Counted from the stretch's first letter, positions 1 through 12,559 are shown. The stretch is DNA of 64,000 nt from Lycocorax pyrrhopterus obiensis (GCA_014706295.1 JACSVZ010000007.1:7605199-7669198); one strand, 5' to 3'. Program-made: numbers and translations. The notes: generated from the letters alone by a model not told the origin.

Positions 1-2678
1 ATCTTATTACTGTCAATGGAACTATTCACATGCTTCAATTAGGCTTCCTGGAGAATGTTTACACAAAGTAAAAGGGGAAAAAAATCACAGCCCTCCAGAG
101 CATCAATTGTTCACGAAACTCATTAAATTAGTATTTTGTTGTTACAGCTCCTGCAACTGGCTGCCTCAAAGAGCAATACAATACTGCAACCTATCAGCAC
201 TCCTTTTATTTTTTGCCAAATCTTTTGATCCATTCTGACTGGATTCCTCCCACACACCTTATTTCTCACCTTGGCTTCTTTCACTTACAGGATGGATCTC
301 CACAGAGAGCTTGCCTTTTCATGATTCAGATGCAGCAGGAGACATTTTACAGTGACATAGGGCAGCCTGTTCAGAAAAGACAGTATTTATTAACTGCTTA
401 GCATACAGCACCTTGAGGACCCTAGGTCAGAATGGACAAGCACAGATTACAGTAATTTTTGCTTTCCTGAAGAACAGTTTGTGATTTTTTCTCCTGGTAT
501 GCTTGTCACTCAACTCAGTGTTGCTTTCCAGGCTCTTAGAGACTTTTCTCATGTTCTTCATCCCTTATGAGCAAATATCCCATCCTGGTGTGGCTGTTAC
601 ACCTTCATGGTAACACTACTCACTCTAAGATGGTTCTTGGAAGTTCATTTGGCTTTTCTGGCCAACAGCTCGAGAGAGAATTTACTCCCTTTGGTCGTAT
701 TGAGAAACAATGCAAAAATAAATGAGTAACAGAACCAGGAACATTTTCCATACAGGCATGAACTCTTTCCTCCACAGCTGTCAATTCCCCTTGCAGTAAC
801 TTCAATTTCTTTGAAAATACTATAGTGAAATTCTGTTCTGAAATTCTGGGCGCTTTAAAGGAGTCAAGACTTTACACAGATTTGTTCCCTTCATTCCCAC
901 ATTCTGACACATGTTACTAAGTGAAAAGTCTGGTGCACACCTGGTTTTTGCTCTGGTTTGCCAGGATCCAAGAGCAGATATTATTAATCCAGTCTTGCAC
1001 ATACAGTTGAGCAATGTTCCACACTGCTTTGCAACATTGCTGCTTCAACAACCTTGTCTGCATCAGCTGATGTTGACATGGGAGCCATCAAAAAAACTCT
1101 TTTAAACAGAAGTTTGTGATTAGCTTTTGTATCCAGTTGCACACACAAACACAGTAACAGATGTAAGACTACTAAAGAGTGGAAGAGAAAGAATTTTCCA
1201 TGTCATTATCTCTCTGAGATGGGAAGTACAAAACAACACCTATTCTATTCCATGTCTGGCACAATGGGCTTCTGTCTTTGGGCCAGATGTGATCTGCTTT
1301 CTAAAGGAAAGTAGAAATCTAATTAGAACATACTGTGGAGAGACTGACCTTACACTCATCTGAGTTTTCATTAAAGTAGCTATCTAAAGCACTTGATACG
1401 TTGTAGGCTGCAGCTGTCAGCTTCAAGAGCTACGTCTGAAAGTCCTAAATAAGAAATAATTGCCAGGTAATGATTGCAGCACAACGTTAGTGCACCTTGC
1501 TGTTCCATTACAAGAATAACCTTTTAATTACCAGGAGTTAAAAGAGGTCTTTTCTATGGGCACTGGGGCAAATTCTAGGAATTGTGAAGTTCCTACAATT
1601 CCTACAAGTGCATCAATTCCAAAGGATCTTTCCAGCACTTATCACCACTCAGGGTTTCACTCACTCAGAGTAATTAGATTTTTTTAAACCACTACTTTCT
1701 TCTGAAGTTTCAGACATCCAGCCAGACCTTCAGTAGGACACCTGATAAGGTCATCTGCTTTTTTTTTTTTTTTTTAAGGAAGGTGAATTTGCTCTTTAAA
1801 GTGTTTACTTCAAAGAATTTGCAGGTCTTTATTTACAAATGTGCTATATTTAAAGACATCAATATATCTCATCTGCTGGTTTTGCCCTTCAGTATGCAAA
1901 ATTACTCAAGAGGATGTCACAAAAAGAACTGAGCACAGAGCATTTGCCAGCTCATCTCCTCTTCCAATTAAATTCATAGCTTTAAGAATGCAGACCTTTC
2001 CCTTGATCTGACAGGTAGCAGAACAAAGCACTTGTATTTTAGGTGTTGTCTGTCATGTTTTATCTGAGAAAGACATTTACATACTTCAACAATGCCAAGA
2101 ACACAGGCTCCCAAATTCATATACAAAATGGAAGCATTCATTAATCACGGATTAACCAGGCAGCAATCCAGAAGACCAGCTTGCTCTAAGGGGTTGATAC
2201 CAACTGAACATCCATCAATAGATTTCTAATATATCTGAGAACACATTTTGTATTTCAAAAAATTCCAGCAGCAGAAATGTCAAGAAGAGATTGCAACAAT
2301 GAATAATTATTTGCTATTACCGCCAACGAGTTAATATACTAATGGATATCTACTTTATTCCCCCCTTGTAAGATAACTGATGGTTGATGCGTGTTTTTAT
2401 GTGGGAACATTACTCACACCCCAAATCATGACATTACCCTTAAAGAGGAGGTTCTGATACTTTACTGTGTAGAAATGCTGTAGTGTGGAATAAATGCTGC
2501 CCATTGTTTCATTGCAGCTCTGCAGAGAGCTGTTAAAAGCCAGCGTCTCTTCAGTATTGAGTTTCTAAATTAAGATTTATCCTGCAACTGATGCAGAAAC
2601 TTAAGAACAGGCAACAAGAATTTATTTTTTTCTATTTTCCACACAAAAAGGCTCAAAATAGATGGAACATTCACCGCT
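1..2678. other. Unique AT-rich DNA, no gene seen
   Basis: No splice-bounded coding exon, RNA gene or recognisable repeat stands out. All open frames are under 80 codons and lack family features. The only simple repeat of note is a run of 17 T at 1759-1775. Confidence 0.6.
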
Positions 2679-2808
2679 GTCCACTGGGGATATTTAGTCT
2701 GGAGAAAAGGCAGCTCAGGAGAGACCTGATCATTCTCCACAAGCACCTGAAAAGACGTGGCAGTATGTGTTGGTCTCTTCTCCCAAGTCACAACTGATAG
2801 GACAAGAG
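2679..2808 (+). mobile_element. CR1 LINE fragment (ORF2 C-terminal part)
   Basis: This is a short internal piece of a CR1 non-LTR retrotransposon. The plus frame reads LGIFSLEKRQLRRDLI followed by a region equivalent to the usual YKYLKGG...LLPS. This is the conserved segment just after the reverse-transcriptase domain of CR1 ORF2, and the '[13 protein letters not shown]' motif is diagnostic. Both ends are lost: neither the RT catalytic part nor the 3' UTR is present. The frame stops soon after the match, so the copy is dead. The sequence after 2808 no longer matches anything I recognise. Confidence 0.8.
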
Positions 2809-5800
2809 TTTGTGCATGACTCTAGGCATAGTTAGCTATGAACTGCTGCTTAACTCTCCCCCAGGAAAAGACCAGTGGTCAGCAAAGGGAAAACAGGAAA
2901 GCCTTAGCCTCACCTTCCTGTCTCATAGACCAGTACAGAGATATCCAACTTGCGGATGTTACAGGCCAGGAATGAGTGGGTCACGCAGGGGGCCCAGAGC
3001 AGTTCTTCAGAGAACACACAGTTTGTCTGGCAGACCTGCTGGGTAGCCCAGCCACACCACCCGCTCTGATTCAAGCCTCATAGGACAATCCAGCCCATCA
3101 AACAGTGAGGAAAACCAACTTTTGCTCCAGTGAGCAGCAAAAATCATTCTAACTGCCAGCAAAACAAACCAGTAAGTTTTTCAGTCCTGCTGAAATCAAA
3201 GACATCTCTACAGGGGCAGTTTTGTTCATCTTCAAAGCTTTTCAGAAACACTGAATAATCTTCATATTCCTCCCAGGGGCAGGAAAGTATTAGAACCTGC
3301 CAATTAAAACCATTACAGAAATAGAGGCACAGAGAAGCTGTAAGAGAACAGCTCAGATGTTCTGTGTAGGTAAGACCTGCCCACCCACTCTTCAGGTAGA
3401 GAATGTTTTGCTCCATTTGAAGTTCTGTGGTTTTTTCCTTTACTTTGCTAAGAGCCAGCACAATAGGTATCAAGCTGGGGTTCTTGCTCTTCCTGTCCCC
3501 CCAAGGTAGCTGATGGTAATAAATAGGTAAGGAGATAAAACAAAAGGCCCTGAGCAGCATTTGAAGCATCAGCTCCATTTTGCTGTTTTTTCAAACTCAC
3601 AGACAAAGGTTGTCTGGCTGATCATCAAAGAGAAACTCAGCTGAGCCTTCTCTAGGAATAAAGTGAATCCATTGCAGCTCAAGAACAGAGGATAAAAAAA
3701 GAAATGGGGCCGCTCACCCCTGCAAATGATATCCATAAAGATACTCCAACAAACTGCTTCCTGCAGTAAAGGATTTTATCTGATTCCTTCTCACCTTCCA
3801 CAGAGATAATTCAAAATGCACTGTAATAATTCAAAGTGTTTCTGTACCAAGGAAGTATGTGAGAATCCTTAAATATTTCCTGGATGCAATATTTTGAAAG
3901 ATAAAAAAAAGGAAGATAACTATGTTCAATTCAGAGTTCTGATAATCTGGGATCTATCACGCTAATCTGCTCTTCAGAAAGAGACATTTGTTAATACACT
4001 CATGTGAAATCTTGCCTGCCAGTTGTAAGGAAAGGATGGGAACAGGGAGAAGGGAATAATTTTTCACTGTTCTATCCTGAATCACAGTCTTTGCACAGAT
4101 GGAAAAAATGTGCAAGTGGAAGAAAATTTTGCCTGCCCAAAGCACAAATTCTGCCTCAGAGCAAGAAGAAAAGAGTAGGAGCTGAGAGCCGCCTTCATCT
4201 GGCTTAGAGATGCTCAGTCAAGACTTCCATCACAGGCACAAACCCCTGCAAAGGAGGTAGTGAAAAGGCACCTGAGAGGGTTGGAGGGCATATCAGACCA
4301 ACTGTGCTTTATCATATCGCCCCAAACAGACGGAAGTGTGATTGCTCCTCACGGCATTCACTTCTCTTCAACAAGAAATAGTTGTTTCAGTTGTCTACAC
4401 TAGAATTACTACTTTCCCACTCTGAGAGGGAGATCCTTCATGATCATGGGGCTTAGGTCCAGGTTTGTTTCCACTTCGCATGATCAGAGATAATAGTAAC
4501 AATCACTGAAGGGAAAAACCCAGAAAACTTTGTCCTTATTCTAATTACAAATTTATTTTCCAAGTGCATTTTTAAAAAGCAACAAAGAGGTTGAAAACTT
4601 GTAGCCTGAAGATATTTGAGAATCCATGGACTACTTTTCATGTCCACAAGATATATTACCAAAGGAAACAAGCTCAGGCCAATAAGGTTTAATTTATCAG
4701 GACTCAGACCATCAGTGAAAAACTTCCAGAGGTTTGTACACTGAAAAAGTCTGAAACTACTGCAATAGGGTAAGTTTTTATCAAATAATGCTATTAGATA
4801 AACAAATCATTGTATTTAAAGGTATATCAGATCTTTCTTTGTCCCTTACTTTGTCGATTCCAAGACAAACTCTTAATTTGCTCACATCCTTACACCTAAA
4901 TGCACTCTTGCAGGGTCTACCAAATACAGAAATCACACACTGATAAATAAAACAGAACTATGACCTAAGTCTTTAAGAAAGCATTTCTCACTTTCATTTG
5001 CACAGTTGGACACCCAGTCACCAGCCAGGTAGGACACAGTCCCAAGTTTGCTTTCTACTGCGCTTGGCTCAGCTCTTTGTTGTCTGACCTTAAAATCAGT
5101 TAGAAAAGAAACGTATTTGAAGCTGCACAGGCAGAACTGGAACAATTCCATCATGAATTCTTGAAGCAGGAAGCTTCATGGGGCACTCTGCATCTGTCAG
5201 ATTCTGAAAAATGAAAAACAATAAAGTGTAAAACCAGTAGGATTTAGCATAAACTGTAATCTATATTTTAAAATGGAGTTCACAGTAGCTCATCTTCAAC
5301 CTTAATGGAAATGTTTGTATTCACTGTGCAAGGAATGCTACCTCAGATGAAATTTGTGGTATTGCCTAGTTCTTGCAGATAGTAAAGTTTACTAAACAGT
5401 GGCAACACTGCATTTATTTTTGTGATTACTGAACTAATGGTAATTTATACAGAGGTGTGGCATGGAAAGACACAATATTAGACGGTTTTCTCAACATTTT
5501 TACTCAAGTACTACACTAGCTAAGATCTGTGGGCTCTTTGTCTCAAGTCACAAATTGTAAAATCATGTTCTCCTGTCTGATTTCCCCATTTTTCTTCCCT
5601 GTGGGTTTATTTTTAAGGTGAAGATACATCCAAATATCTACATTATATATTTCACAGGCTATTTGAATGACAAACTTTTAAACAACAGAAGCCAGAACGG
5701 TCCAAGAATCTGCAAGCCAAAGCTTTAACCTGGACTTCAGTACTGATCAGACTTATTATACCTGAAGCATTTAATTAGTCAGAAGGATATTGTCCCAAGA

Positions 5801-6906
5801 TTTACAGCATGATAATGACTAGAAAAAACAGCATTAGCTGGTGATCCTCTACTTTAGTTAACTGGTAAATGGGCTGTTTAATTGATTGCTGTTTATTTCA
5901 CTGCACCAAGGTCACACCAAAGATGAGCATGGCCCTGTAGAAGCTACATGAACACCTTGCAGAAGACAGTCCTCACTCTCCTGAATTAGCAAAACCAGGC
6001 ACAGCGGAGAAAACAGAAGAGACTGAAGCCGAACAACAGATGAATGGTTAAAAAGATCCCAAGACTTCTAAACTCTAATCCATCACTGTGGCGTCTGGAC
6101 TACAAGGTGCTCAAGGTATTTTTCTGTGACAATAAACTGCCATGTCCAAACCCAGTGCTGACATTAATCGGTAAAAACAACAACAACAAAAAACAACTAA
6201 GCAAACAAACAAAAATCCACCTTCTAGAAATAAACTCTGGAAGTGCACTGGGAAAATCTAGCAACATTTTTCTCCAAGCAGCCAAAGTAAATGCTTGATT
6301 TGGTTCCGTTTGCAGCAAGATTGTGCTGTCTTTTTCTGCATAATAGTTTGCACAGCTACAATAACACAAAGTGGAATGTGGATAGACTGCGTTTAGGCTA
6401 ATTTATTGCTGAGAAACATGTGCTCTGTTTACTATGAATTCCATGCTTTCCTTTGGCTTGCCAAATGCATTTTTTCTCAGACAGCTGTTTTGTTTGATAC
6501 TGTGCTTTTGTTTGGTTAACAGGCATTCCCTCATCCTGTTTCTTTTGATAACAGTGATGGATCACAGTGTAATTAATGGACAAATACACAGTGAAGTTTG
6601 CAGACCTGTCCCAGGGTGCCACAATGTAGAGATGCCAAAAGTTTACCACATCATTACTTTGAATGCTACCAGAATCCTAAGAACACATTTCAAGGAAGAT
6701 GAGAAGACAAAAACAGCAGAAAAGGAGAGAAGGAGGGTAGGATAGATAACTGGACATACAGAGGTTTAAGGGCTGCTCTGCATATGGAGTGTCACAGGAC
6801 GGAGAGTTTCAGTAGTCACACACACTCATTATCAGCACGTCTGCAGTGGTAAACTCCCCAGTGTTTACCTAGATTCACTGATTTTTATTTTCTTTTTATT
6901 TTTTAG
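2809..6906. other. Unique DNA, no supported gene
   Basis: The stretch at 2860-3070 is somewhat GC-richer but not recognisable. A 144-codon minus-strand frame at 3144-3578 is the longest open frame here; it shows no domain, no splice context and no Kozak strength, so chance explains it. A small CAA/CAAA-rich patch lies at 6178-6212. Confidence 0.5.
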
Positions 6907-7171
6907 TTTTAAAAGGGGCTTTTTCTCTTTGCTGGGTGGAAGTAACCCTGCTCGGAAAAAGAACCTTTACAGTATCAGCAGTGAGTGTGATGGGAATAAA
7001 GCTTTTGAGGGTGTACCAGACTTTGCATGTCATTTATGTCATACTATTAGAGCTAAGGAATCTTACTTCCCTCAGAGGGATAGTGAAAAGGAATCAGTAG
7101 AAGCATTTTTCACTAAATGTGAGGTTTTATTGCACATTTTCAGTTATTGTCCTCAGAATTTCTTCTTTTAA
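6907..7171 (+). other. Open frame behind a strong splice acceptor (weak exon candidate)
   Basis: A long T-rich tract ending in TTTTTTAG (to 6906) is a textbook 3' splice site. The next 88 codons are open in one frame and end in TAA at 7169-7171. The predicted peptide is polar, with a CHLCH pair and many Lys/Glu residues; I recognise no family. It could be a terminal coding exon of a plus-strand gene, but given the number of T-rich acceptors in a 64-kb window, one such open stretch is expected by chance. No convincing polyadenylation signal follows closely. Confidence 0.12.
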
Positions 7172-10100
7172 ACAAGAAAATGGTACAAAAATAATCCTTA
7201 TGCAGTTTTCTAGGAACAAGACTATTAATTACCAACATATTTTAGCCCTGATGTAGCAGAGCATGAAGTCGCAACAGCCATGCTGTGCAGTTCCAGGTTT
7301 TTATGTTTCCTTGTGCTACTGGCACGATCTGGTCCTCCTGGTCCTTTTCTCCATCCTGTAATTACCATTTCCTCTTTATTTTGACAAATCCATTACACAA
7401 AACATCCTCCAAAATAACAGAGGACAGACCTGTACTATCTCTCAGTAACCATCTAAAGAACTAGCTCTGACCACACTTGAAACTTGGAAAAGAGCATTCA
7501 AACTGAAATTTTCTTCGCCATTTCATTTTGCATATGTTGAATGAAGTCCCTTTCCTCAAAAATATATTAACTTTACAGTAGCTTATTGTGTTTGCTGCAG
7601 GCTTTTAATTGATTCAATTTGATTTTTCATGTTGCTTAATTCTAAAGTGCTGCAAGCTACTGTCTTCATTAACAGGATTATTGCACTAAATTCAAGAGCT
7701 TACCAGGATAATTTTTAGAAAACAGCTACTTGTTTATGCTGTTTATCCTCCCCTGAATCCCTCTGCTACATTAATGCCTTTCTTATTAGCCACAAAGTTT
7801 TTTAGAGTAGCCAATAATGGCCATCAAGTAATTTAAATATCACACATGGTGCTCCAGGTAACTGTCCAGCCTTCTGACTAGCTTTTGGAACAACACAATT
7901 AAACTTGGCATTCTGTAAGGAATTCTGGCAGAGTTCAGTACATTAGGAGCATTATCTTATCCATAAGGTACATATCACTGATGTATATTAATCATATTCT
8001 TTCAGTCTGTGCTGACTCAGCTGACATTCTGAATCACTCGCTGAAAATAGAAAGGGTGCATTTTGCATATATATATTTGGATGCACACACGAGCGCCTAT
8101 CAGATTTTCTCTACCTTTTACCAGACAGTAAAAAAATGTTAAAATCATATTTTGTGTATAGTGTTACAAATGTTAATGTACTAGTAGTTATTTACTTAAG
8201 TGACATATATGTTTCCATTTGGACACATGAATTCACTGTTGTCTCCAATTATTTCCTCTGCCACTTCACTTTATGTTTTTTAAACCCCAGAATAGTAACA
8301 AAGTCTGTTTTCAGTCAACAGCTGAAAACACGCTGGATTTTAAATTGTAACAAGACCATACCTGACCATCTTACATACACAAGTCTTCCACCTAATGCAA
8401 ACCAAAAATTTCAGACATATCACATTAAATTCATGTATCATCAGCCTCATCCACTGCACCCATCAGGGAAACAACTGCTTCAAAGTTCATCAAAACACAA
8501 ACTCATTTTTTCCTGTTAGCTCTAAATCAGATTTCAAAAAGAGCAACAATTTCAAAATGTATGAATTTACCTCCTGTGTAAAATTATTCAGCAATTTTCT
8601 GGGTGTCCAGCCTGTGGTACATACATATGAAAAGGGCATAGTTTTCAGGTCACAGGATTAATACTGAGATCACATTACTCAAAACTTTAAAATACCAGTT
8701 TGAGAATCAAGTGATAGCAAGCTTATATTACTTGAGACCATCCCACATCTGTAAGCAAAGATGCAGTAACCAGGGACATTATTATTTCTTTTTCTTTTCT
8801 TATTTCTCATCCTAATTTTTTCATTGCTGTGACAGCTCACAGAATACCAGATCAGAACTTCTTGAAAAACACCTGTACTCCTAGTAAGAAGTAGCAGCAA
8901 ATACACATTTCTGCCCTTGCAGGGAAGACAAGAAGGCAATGGATCACGAATAAATGGTCTGGGATCAATTTCATCACCAAGCCCATATCTCTGCCTGAAG
9001 GCAAGGTCAGCTCTGCAGAAGACATTTCTGGAATACCAGTACCAGTAGCCAATACTAGAATACCAGTGCCGAATGCTACTGGTTTAAACATTTCAGCTGA
9101 CAACAGATCATTCTTATGATTTTAACCACCAACAGCTACCAAGGATACAGGCCTTAATTTTTACATACTTACCAAGCTGCCTGTCAGGTTCAAAATAAAC
9201 AATTACTGAAAGCGAAGTCAAATATCTCCACTGAAAATGTCATGCCAGGTTTATGGGCCAAATTGTGATTTTCATCATTACTACCTCCAGTAGTTATTCT
9301 GGATAAATGCTGGTTACTGAAGATCAGAATATATTCCAGCAGCTTGGGTTATATCTCCACTTAAAAATGCAATGGTACATGGCAAAAACAAGGAAGGCAA
9401 AATAACTCACTCAAAGCACATGGATTTGTTTGGTTCTCAGCTTATAATCTTCTGCTTTATAATTCTGTCAATGTCACTATTAATGTAGTGGTAAATGTAA
9501 AATTGTCTAACTATAATATTAATTATGTGAGCACATCTCAAAGTAATATTCTACTTTTTTTCAGACATCATTTGCTGACCACAAGTTGTGAGTGTGACCA
9601 TTCTGAACCCCTGAGGTTTTCCTTAGAGCACAGTGCAAGAAATAACATTTCTGGTTTCCAGTTTGATATGCCTGAATGATGGGTTGTTGAGCAGGGGGCC
9701 AGATGCTGCCTGCCAGCCTTGGTAGCAGTCTCTGCTCTGCACAGCTGTCTTTCACTGCTAGACTGACAACGTGAATTTGCATGAGCAGCCAGCGATTCCC
9801 AAACCCCTTCCGTGGAACAGCTTTCTGTGCCAGACGCAGACCTGCTACACTGACAAACGAATGGCCTTTCAATGCTGTTTCAGGGCACTGCCATACAGGC
9901 ACACACGTGTCAAACAAGACAAGTCTTAGCATGAAAAACAACTTTCCTAGATTAAAAGGAACACAAGTACAAACATACTTTACATACGTTACACTGTTCT
10001 GCTGTATTTTTATATATGCATATCAATTTTTAGTGAGAACATTTTCCGTGTAAGGGCAATAAATATGTTTGCCTCACTAGAGAAGTCTTTTATTCCTATA

Positions 10101-11000
10101 AACAACGTAATTTATATATAACAATTGATAAACAAGAATAATAGAACGTGACTGTGTGCAATTAGTTACAGATTATGTGAGGGTGCTATACTTTCACAGT
10201 TAGGAATGAACAGTAATGCTCACAAAGGAAGAAACAGCAAATCTTTCAACAGACATTCTCCATATTGTGATAATGGAGATAAGTAGAGATGCAGATTGCA
10301 TCTCCAGAGAATGGAATAACTAACACACATGCAAAATGAAGGAAGGAAATTACTTGACCAAATTTAGATCAAATTCTTTTCTGTATGTATCAAGGGGAAC
10401 AGTCAGTTCTCTGCTGGGATATTCTTTCTCAAGGGAATGATGATTCAGAAGTGACTCAGGGTGTCCAGCACCTAAGAACTGATAAAAACAAGCACAAAGT
10501 GCCAGTATCATCAGTTGTGTTTCAAAACATATGGCATATCCCTAACATATTGTTATGCTGATATTCTCAAAGTTTTATACTTCTGAGCAGGTTTAACTGT
10601 TGAGGAACAGCTGGTGCCTTTTAAAATTCAATATCCTCTTAAATTAAATATCCTGAGTAAACCATCAAAATACAGAATCAAAATCTGGCTTCAAATCTGT
10701 AACACTGTGAAATAAGATCACCCAAATAGGACCTACATCACAAAAAGCAAGTGTGGTCTATGCCATAAAAAAGCTCCTATATTGTTAAAGTGATGCTACA
10801 GATTTGGTGCAGGAAATGTACCCTTTTTTGTCATTTTGCAGCTTGCTAAACATCTGCATTATGGGAATTTGACCTACAGTGCAACGATGAAATGAACGGA
10901 CGTGAAGAGCCAGGACGTTTGCGCAGCCCTGCACGCACAGTGCGAGGTGCAGAAGCAGTAATGCTAAATCAGCCAGCACGTTGAACGAGATGTGCTGGCA
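7172..11000. other. Unique DNA with scattered regulatory-type motifs, no gene
   Basis: The interval 7590-7860 looks slowly evolving (many AT-rich homeobox-type cores, no repeats), but this is an impression only. A perfect POU octamer ATTTGCAT lies at 9775-9782. A strong acceptor (TTTTTTTCAG, ending at 9563) precedes 38 open codons that end in TGA at 9677-9679. No supported gene is present. Confidence 0.45.
8010..8022 (+). promoter_or_regulatory. Maf recognition element (T-MARE) with AP-1 core
   Basis: TGCTGACTCAGCT matches 12 of 13 positions of the T-MARE consensus TGCTGASTCAGCA and contains the AP-1 core TGACTCA. Large and small Maf, NRF2/BACH and AP-1 dimers bind such sites. It lies in unique sequence, close to an AT-rich TGCAT-containing stretch. 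Binding is inferred from the motif alone. Confidence 0.4.
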
Positions 11001-11031
11001 CATCCAGGCAGGATCCTTCGCCATTCTGCCA

Positions 11032-11046
11032 CTGCCCTCTGCTGGC
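11032..11046 (-). promoter_or_regulatory. Full-consensus CTCF motif
   Basis: On the minus strand this reads GCCAGCAGAGGGCAG, matching every position of the core consensus CCASYAGRKGGCRS. The surrounding 200 bases are richer in GC and CpG than the flanks. CTCF sites are directional: a minus-strand motif would anchor a loop extending towards higher coordinates, the side on which the CpG island lies. Occupancy cannot be read from sequence. Confidence 0.55.
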
Positions 11047-11356
11047 GCGAGTGCGACAGAGCAGCTCCTGGATGCTTCTTTATGCTGCTGGAGTGTTTTC
11101 CTCTTACTGTGCCTCTTTGCTGTAATTTACCATCTCTCTTTGCTTTAGGAGCTGCTCCGGTTGTTCTTGTCCATTTGCAATTGAGACCTTTAAATTAAAG
11201 CAATCTGACCGAGATGCCTCACAGGAACTATTTTGTGACTTCATCAGGCTTGTTTTCTTCACAGAAACACGTTCCCCACAGTACTGGATGCCCCTCCAAG
11301 TGAAAGAGAACTGTGGCTTCACATATCCATTCCTTAGCTAGTACTCTCTACTTTAG

Positions 11357-11398
11357 GATGAGGTGGCTTCTGGGGACACTATCGATCTTGACATGCAG
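11357..11398 (+). other. Candidate 42-base exon starting with a signal-peptide-like ATG
   Basis: A pyrimidine-rich acceptor (CTCTCTACTTTAG, ending 11356) and a near-perfect donor (CAG|GTGAGA at 11398/11399) bracket 42 bases. An ATG with A at -3 begins at the second base, and its frame encodes MRWLLGTLSILTC before the donor, a basic-then-hydrophobic start like a secretory signal. A second frame is also open (14 codons, acidic). No downstream partner exon is identified and I do not recognise the protein. Micro-exons this small are easily produced by chance. Confidence 0.15.
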
Positions 11399-11533
11399 GT
11401 GAGAAATAGGTCTCTTGTTTTGCTCAAGAGCAGAGTTATGGCTGGATTACTTTTTCCCCAACAGTAGTTGCACTTGGTTTGGGTTGTTTTATGTGACAGT
11501 ACACTGGGGTGTAATTAACTTTCCTCTGGATTT

Positions 11534-11549
11534 AAAAAAAAAAAAAAAA
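11534..11549 (+). repeat. Poly(A) run, 16 A
   Basis: A simple homopolymer run. No retroposon body can be seen upstream of it. Confidence 0.85.
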
Positions 11550-11919
11550 GGATGCAAACAAAACAGCAGAATAGCTGGTAATTGCCTCTTGGTATATCTC
11601 TGGAGACTCATGGAACACTGGCGATGAATTTCAAAGCAGAAATTGTCCTTTATAGATCTTCAGGCTGACAGAAGCTGCTGGGCAAACTGCTTTCTCTTGC
11701 TTCCATAGGACCTGAATAAATCCCAGTGCTTCGTTACACCTGCAGGATGGCTCATGTGTGGGAATAATACCTCAAACTAATGAACTGTGAACTGGTTTAC
11801 AGAGGCTGAGTTTACCCAGCATTCACAACTTTAAACCCAGTGTAAGGCGCCTCCCAAACCCTTACGTACCCAACACACCAACTCACTCTAGAACTTGTTG
11901 CAACCTGGGTGCCTCTGCA
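11550..11919. other. Unique spacer before the retroelement nest
   Basis: No gene or repeat recognised. GC content rises towards 11,900, where the retroelement cluster begins. Confidence 0.5.
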
Positions 11920-12187
11920 ACCCAGAGCTGCTGAGGGGAGAGGCTGCAGTGCAGACCTCAGAGTGCAGGACATGCCTGGACCTTTCTCCTGGAGCAAGGA
12001 CAGGCAGCAGAGGTGCCTGCAAAAGATGTGCCCAGGTGGAGGACATCCCACAGGAGCAGGTGGCTGAGCTACAGGAGAGAGCAAAAAAGCTGTGTGATAT
12101 CAGGGCAGCTGAGAAGGATTTAGATGGCTCACTCCAAAAGCAGTCTGGTGGACACAGCCTGTGGCCAAACAGCCCAAACCTCAAGTT
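11920..12187 (+). mobile_element. Probable CR1 ORF1-like remnant
   Basis: One plus frame runs open from 11895 to 12344 (149 codons), crossing this segment and entering the CR1 3' end that follows. It contains a Cys-rich stretch (SECRTCLDL, CKRCAQVED) and then a charged heptad-like segment (VAELQERAKKL...IRAAEKDLD). A Cys-rich patch followed by a short coiled coil and an 'IRxxEKxID' motif is, from memory, typical of the N-terminal part of avian CR1 ORF1 proteins. The assignment is inference; a retroviral gag-like origin is an alternative. The RT region that should follow is absent. Confidence 0.4.
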
Positions 12188-12487
12188 TCAAGAGGATGGG
12201 GCCAGATTCTTTTCAGCAGTGTCCTGTAGCAGGAAAAGAGACAAGGTACAGAAACTGAAACACAGAAAGCTCCATCAGAATGTGAGGAGAAACTTCATTG
12301 CTTTGAAGGCGACAGAACTGGAACAGGCTGCCCAGAAAGGCTGAGGAGTCTCCTTCTTTGGAGATATTAAAAATTTGCATGAATACAACTCTGTGCAACT
12401 TCCTCTAGGTGAACTTCATTTTCGGGGGGTTGGATTAGATGGTCTCCAAAGGTTCCTTCCAACCCAAACCACTCTATGATTCTGTAG
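12188..12487 (+). mobile_element. CR1 LINE 3' end
   Basis: This is the C-terminal ORF2 and 3' UTR part of a CR1 element on the plus strand. Landmarks are the start at CAAGAGGATGGGGCC, the 'GGAACAGGCTGCCCAGA' segment (equivalent to EQAAQ in frame), the GTTGGATTAGATGGTCTCC segment, TTCCTTCCAACCC and the terminal ACTCTATGATTCTGTAG, a variant of the CR1 3' octamer repeat. The copy is degenerate with several indels, so it is not active. It follows the ORF1-like remnant directly, with no RT domain between. Confidence 0.88.
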
Positions 12488-12559
12488 AAGTGGGAGGATC
12501 TGTGAGCTCCAAAAGATGCAAAATCTACCTAGAGCAGAGGCTCCAGGTAGAAGGAATTA

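Noticed and set aside
1461..1479. TGCCAGGTAATGATT, reminiscent of miR-200b.
   Set aside because: The 5' seed does not match and no hairpin partner is present.
3144..3578. 144-codon minus-strand open frame.
   Set aside because: A rough estimate gives about one frame of this length by chance in 64 kb of such composition; no domain, promoter or splice support.
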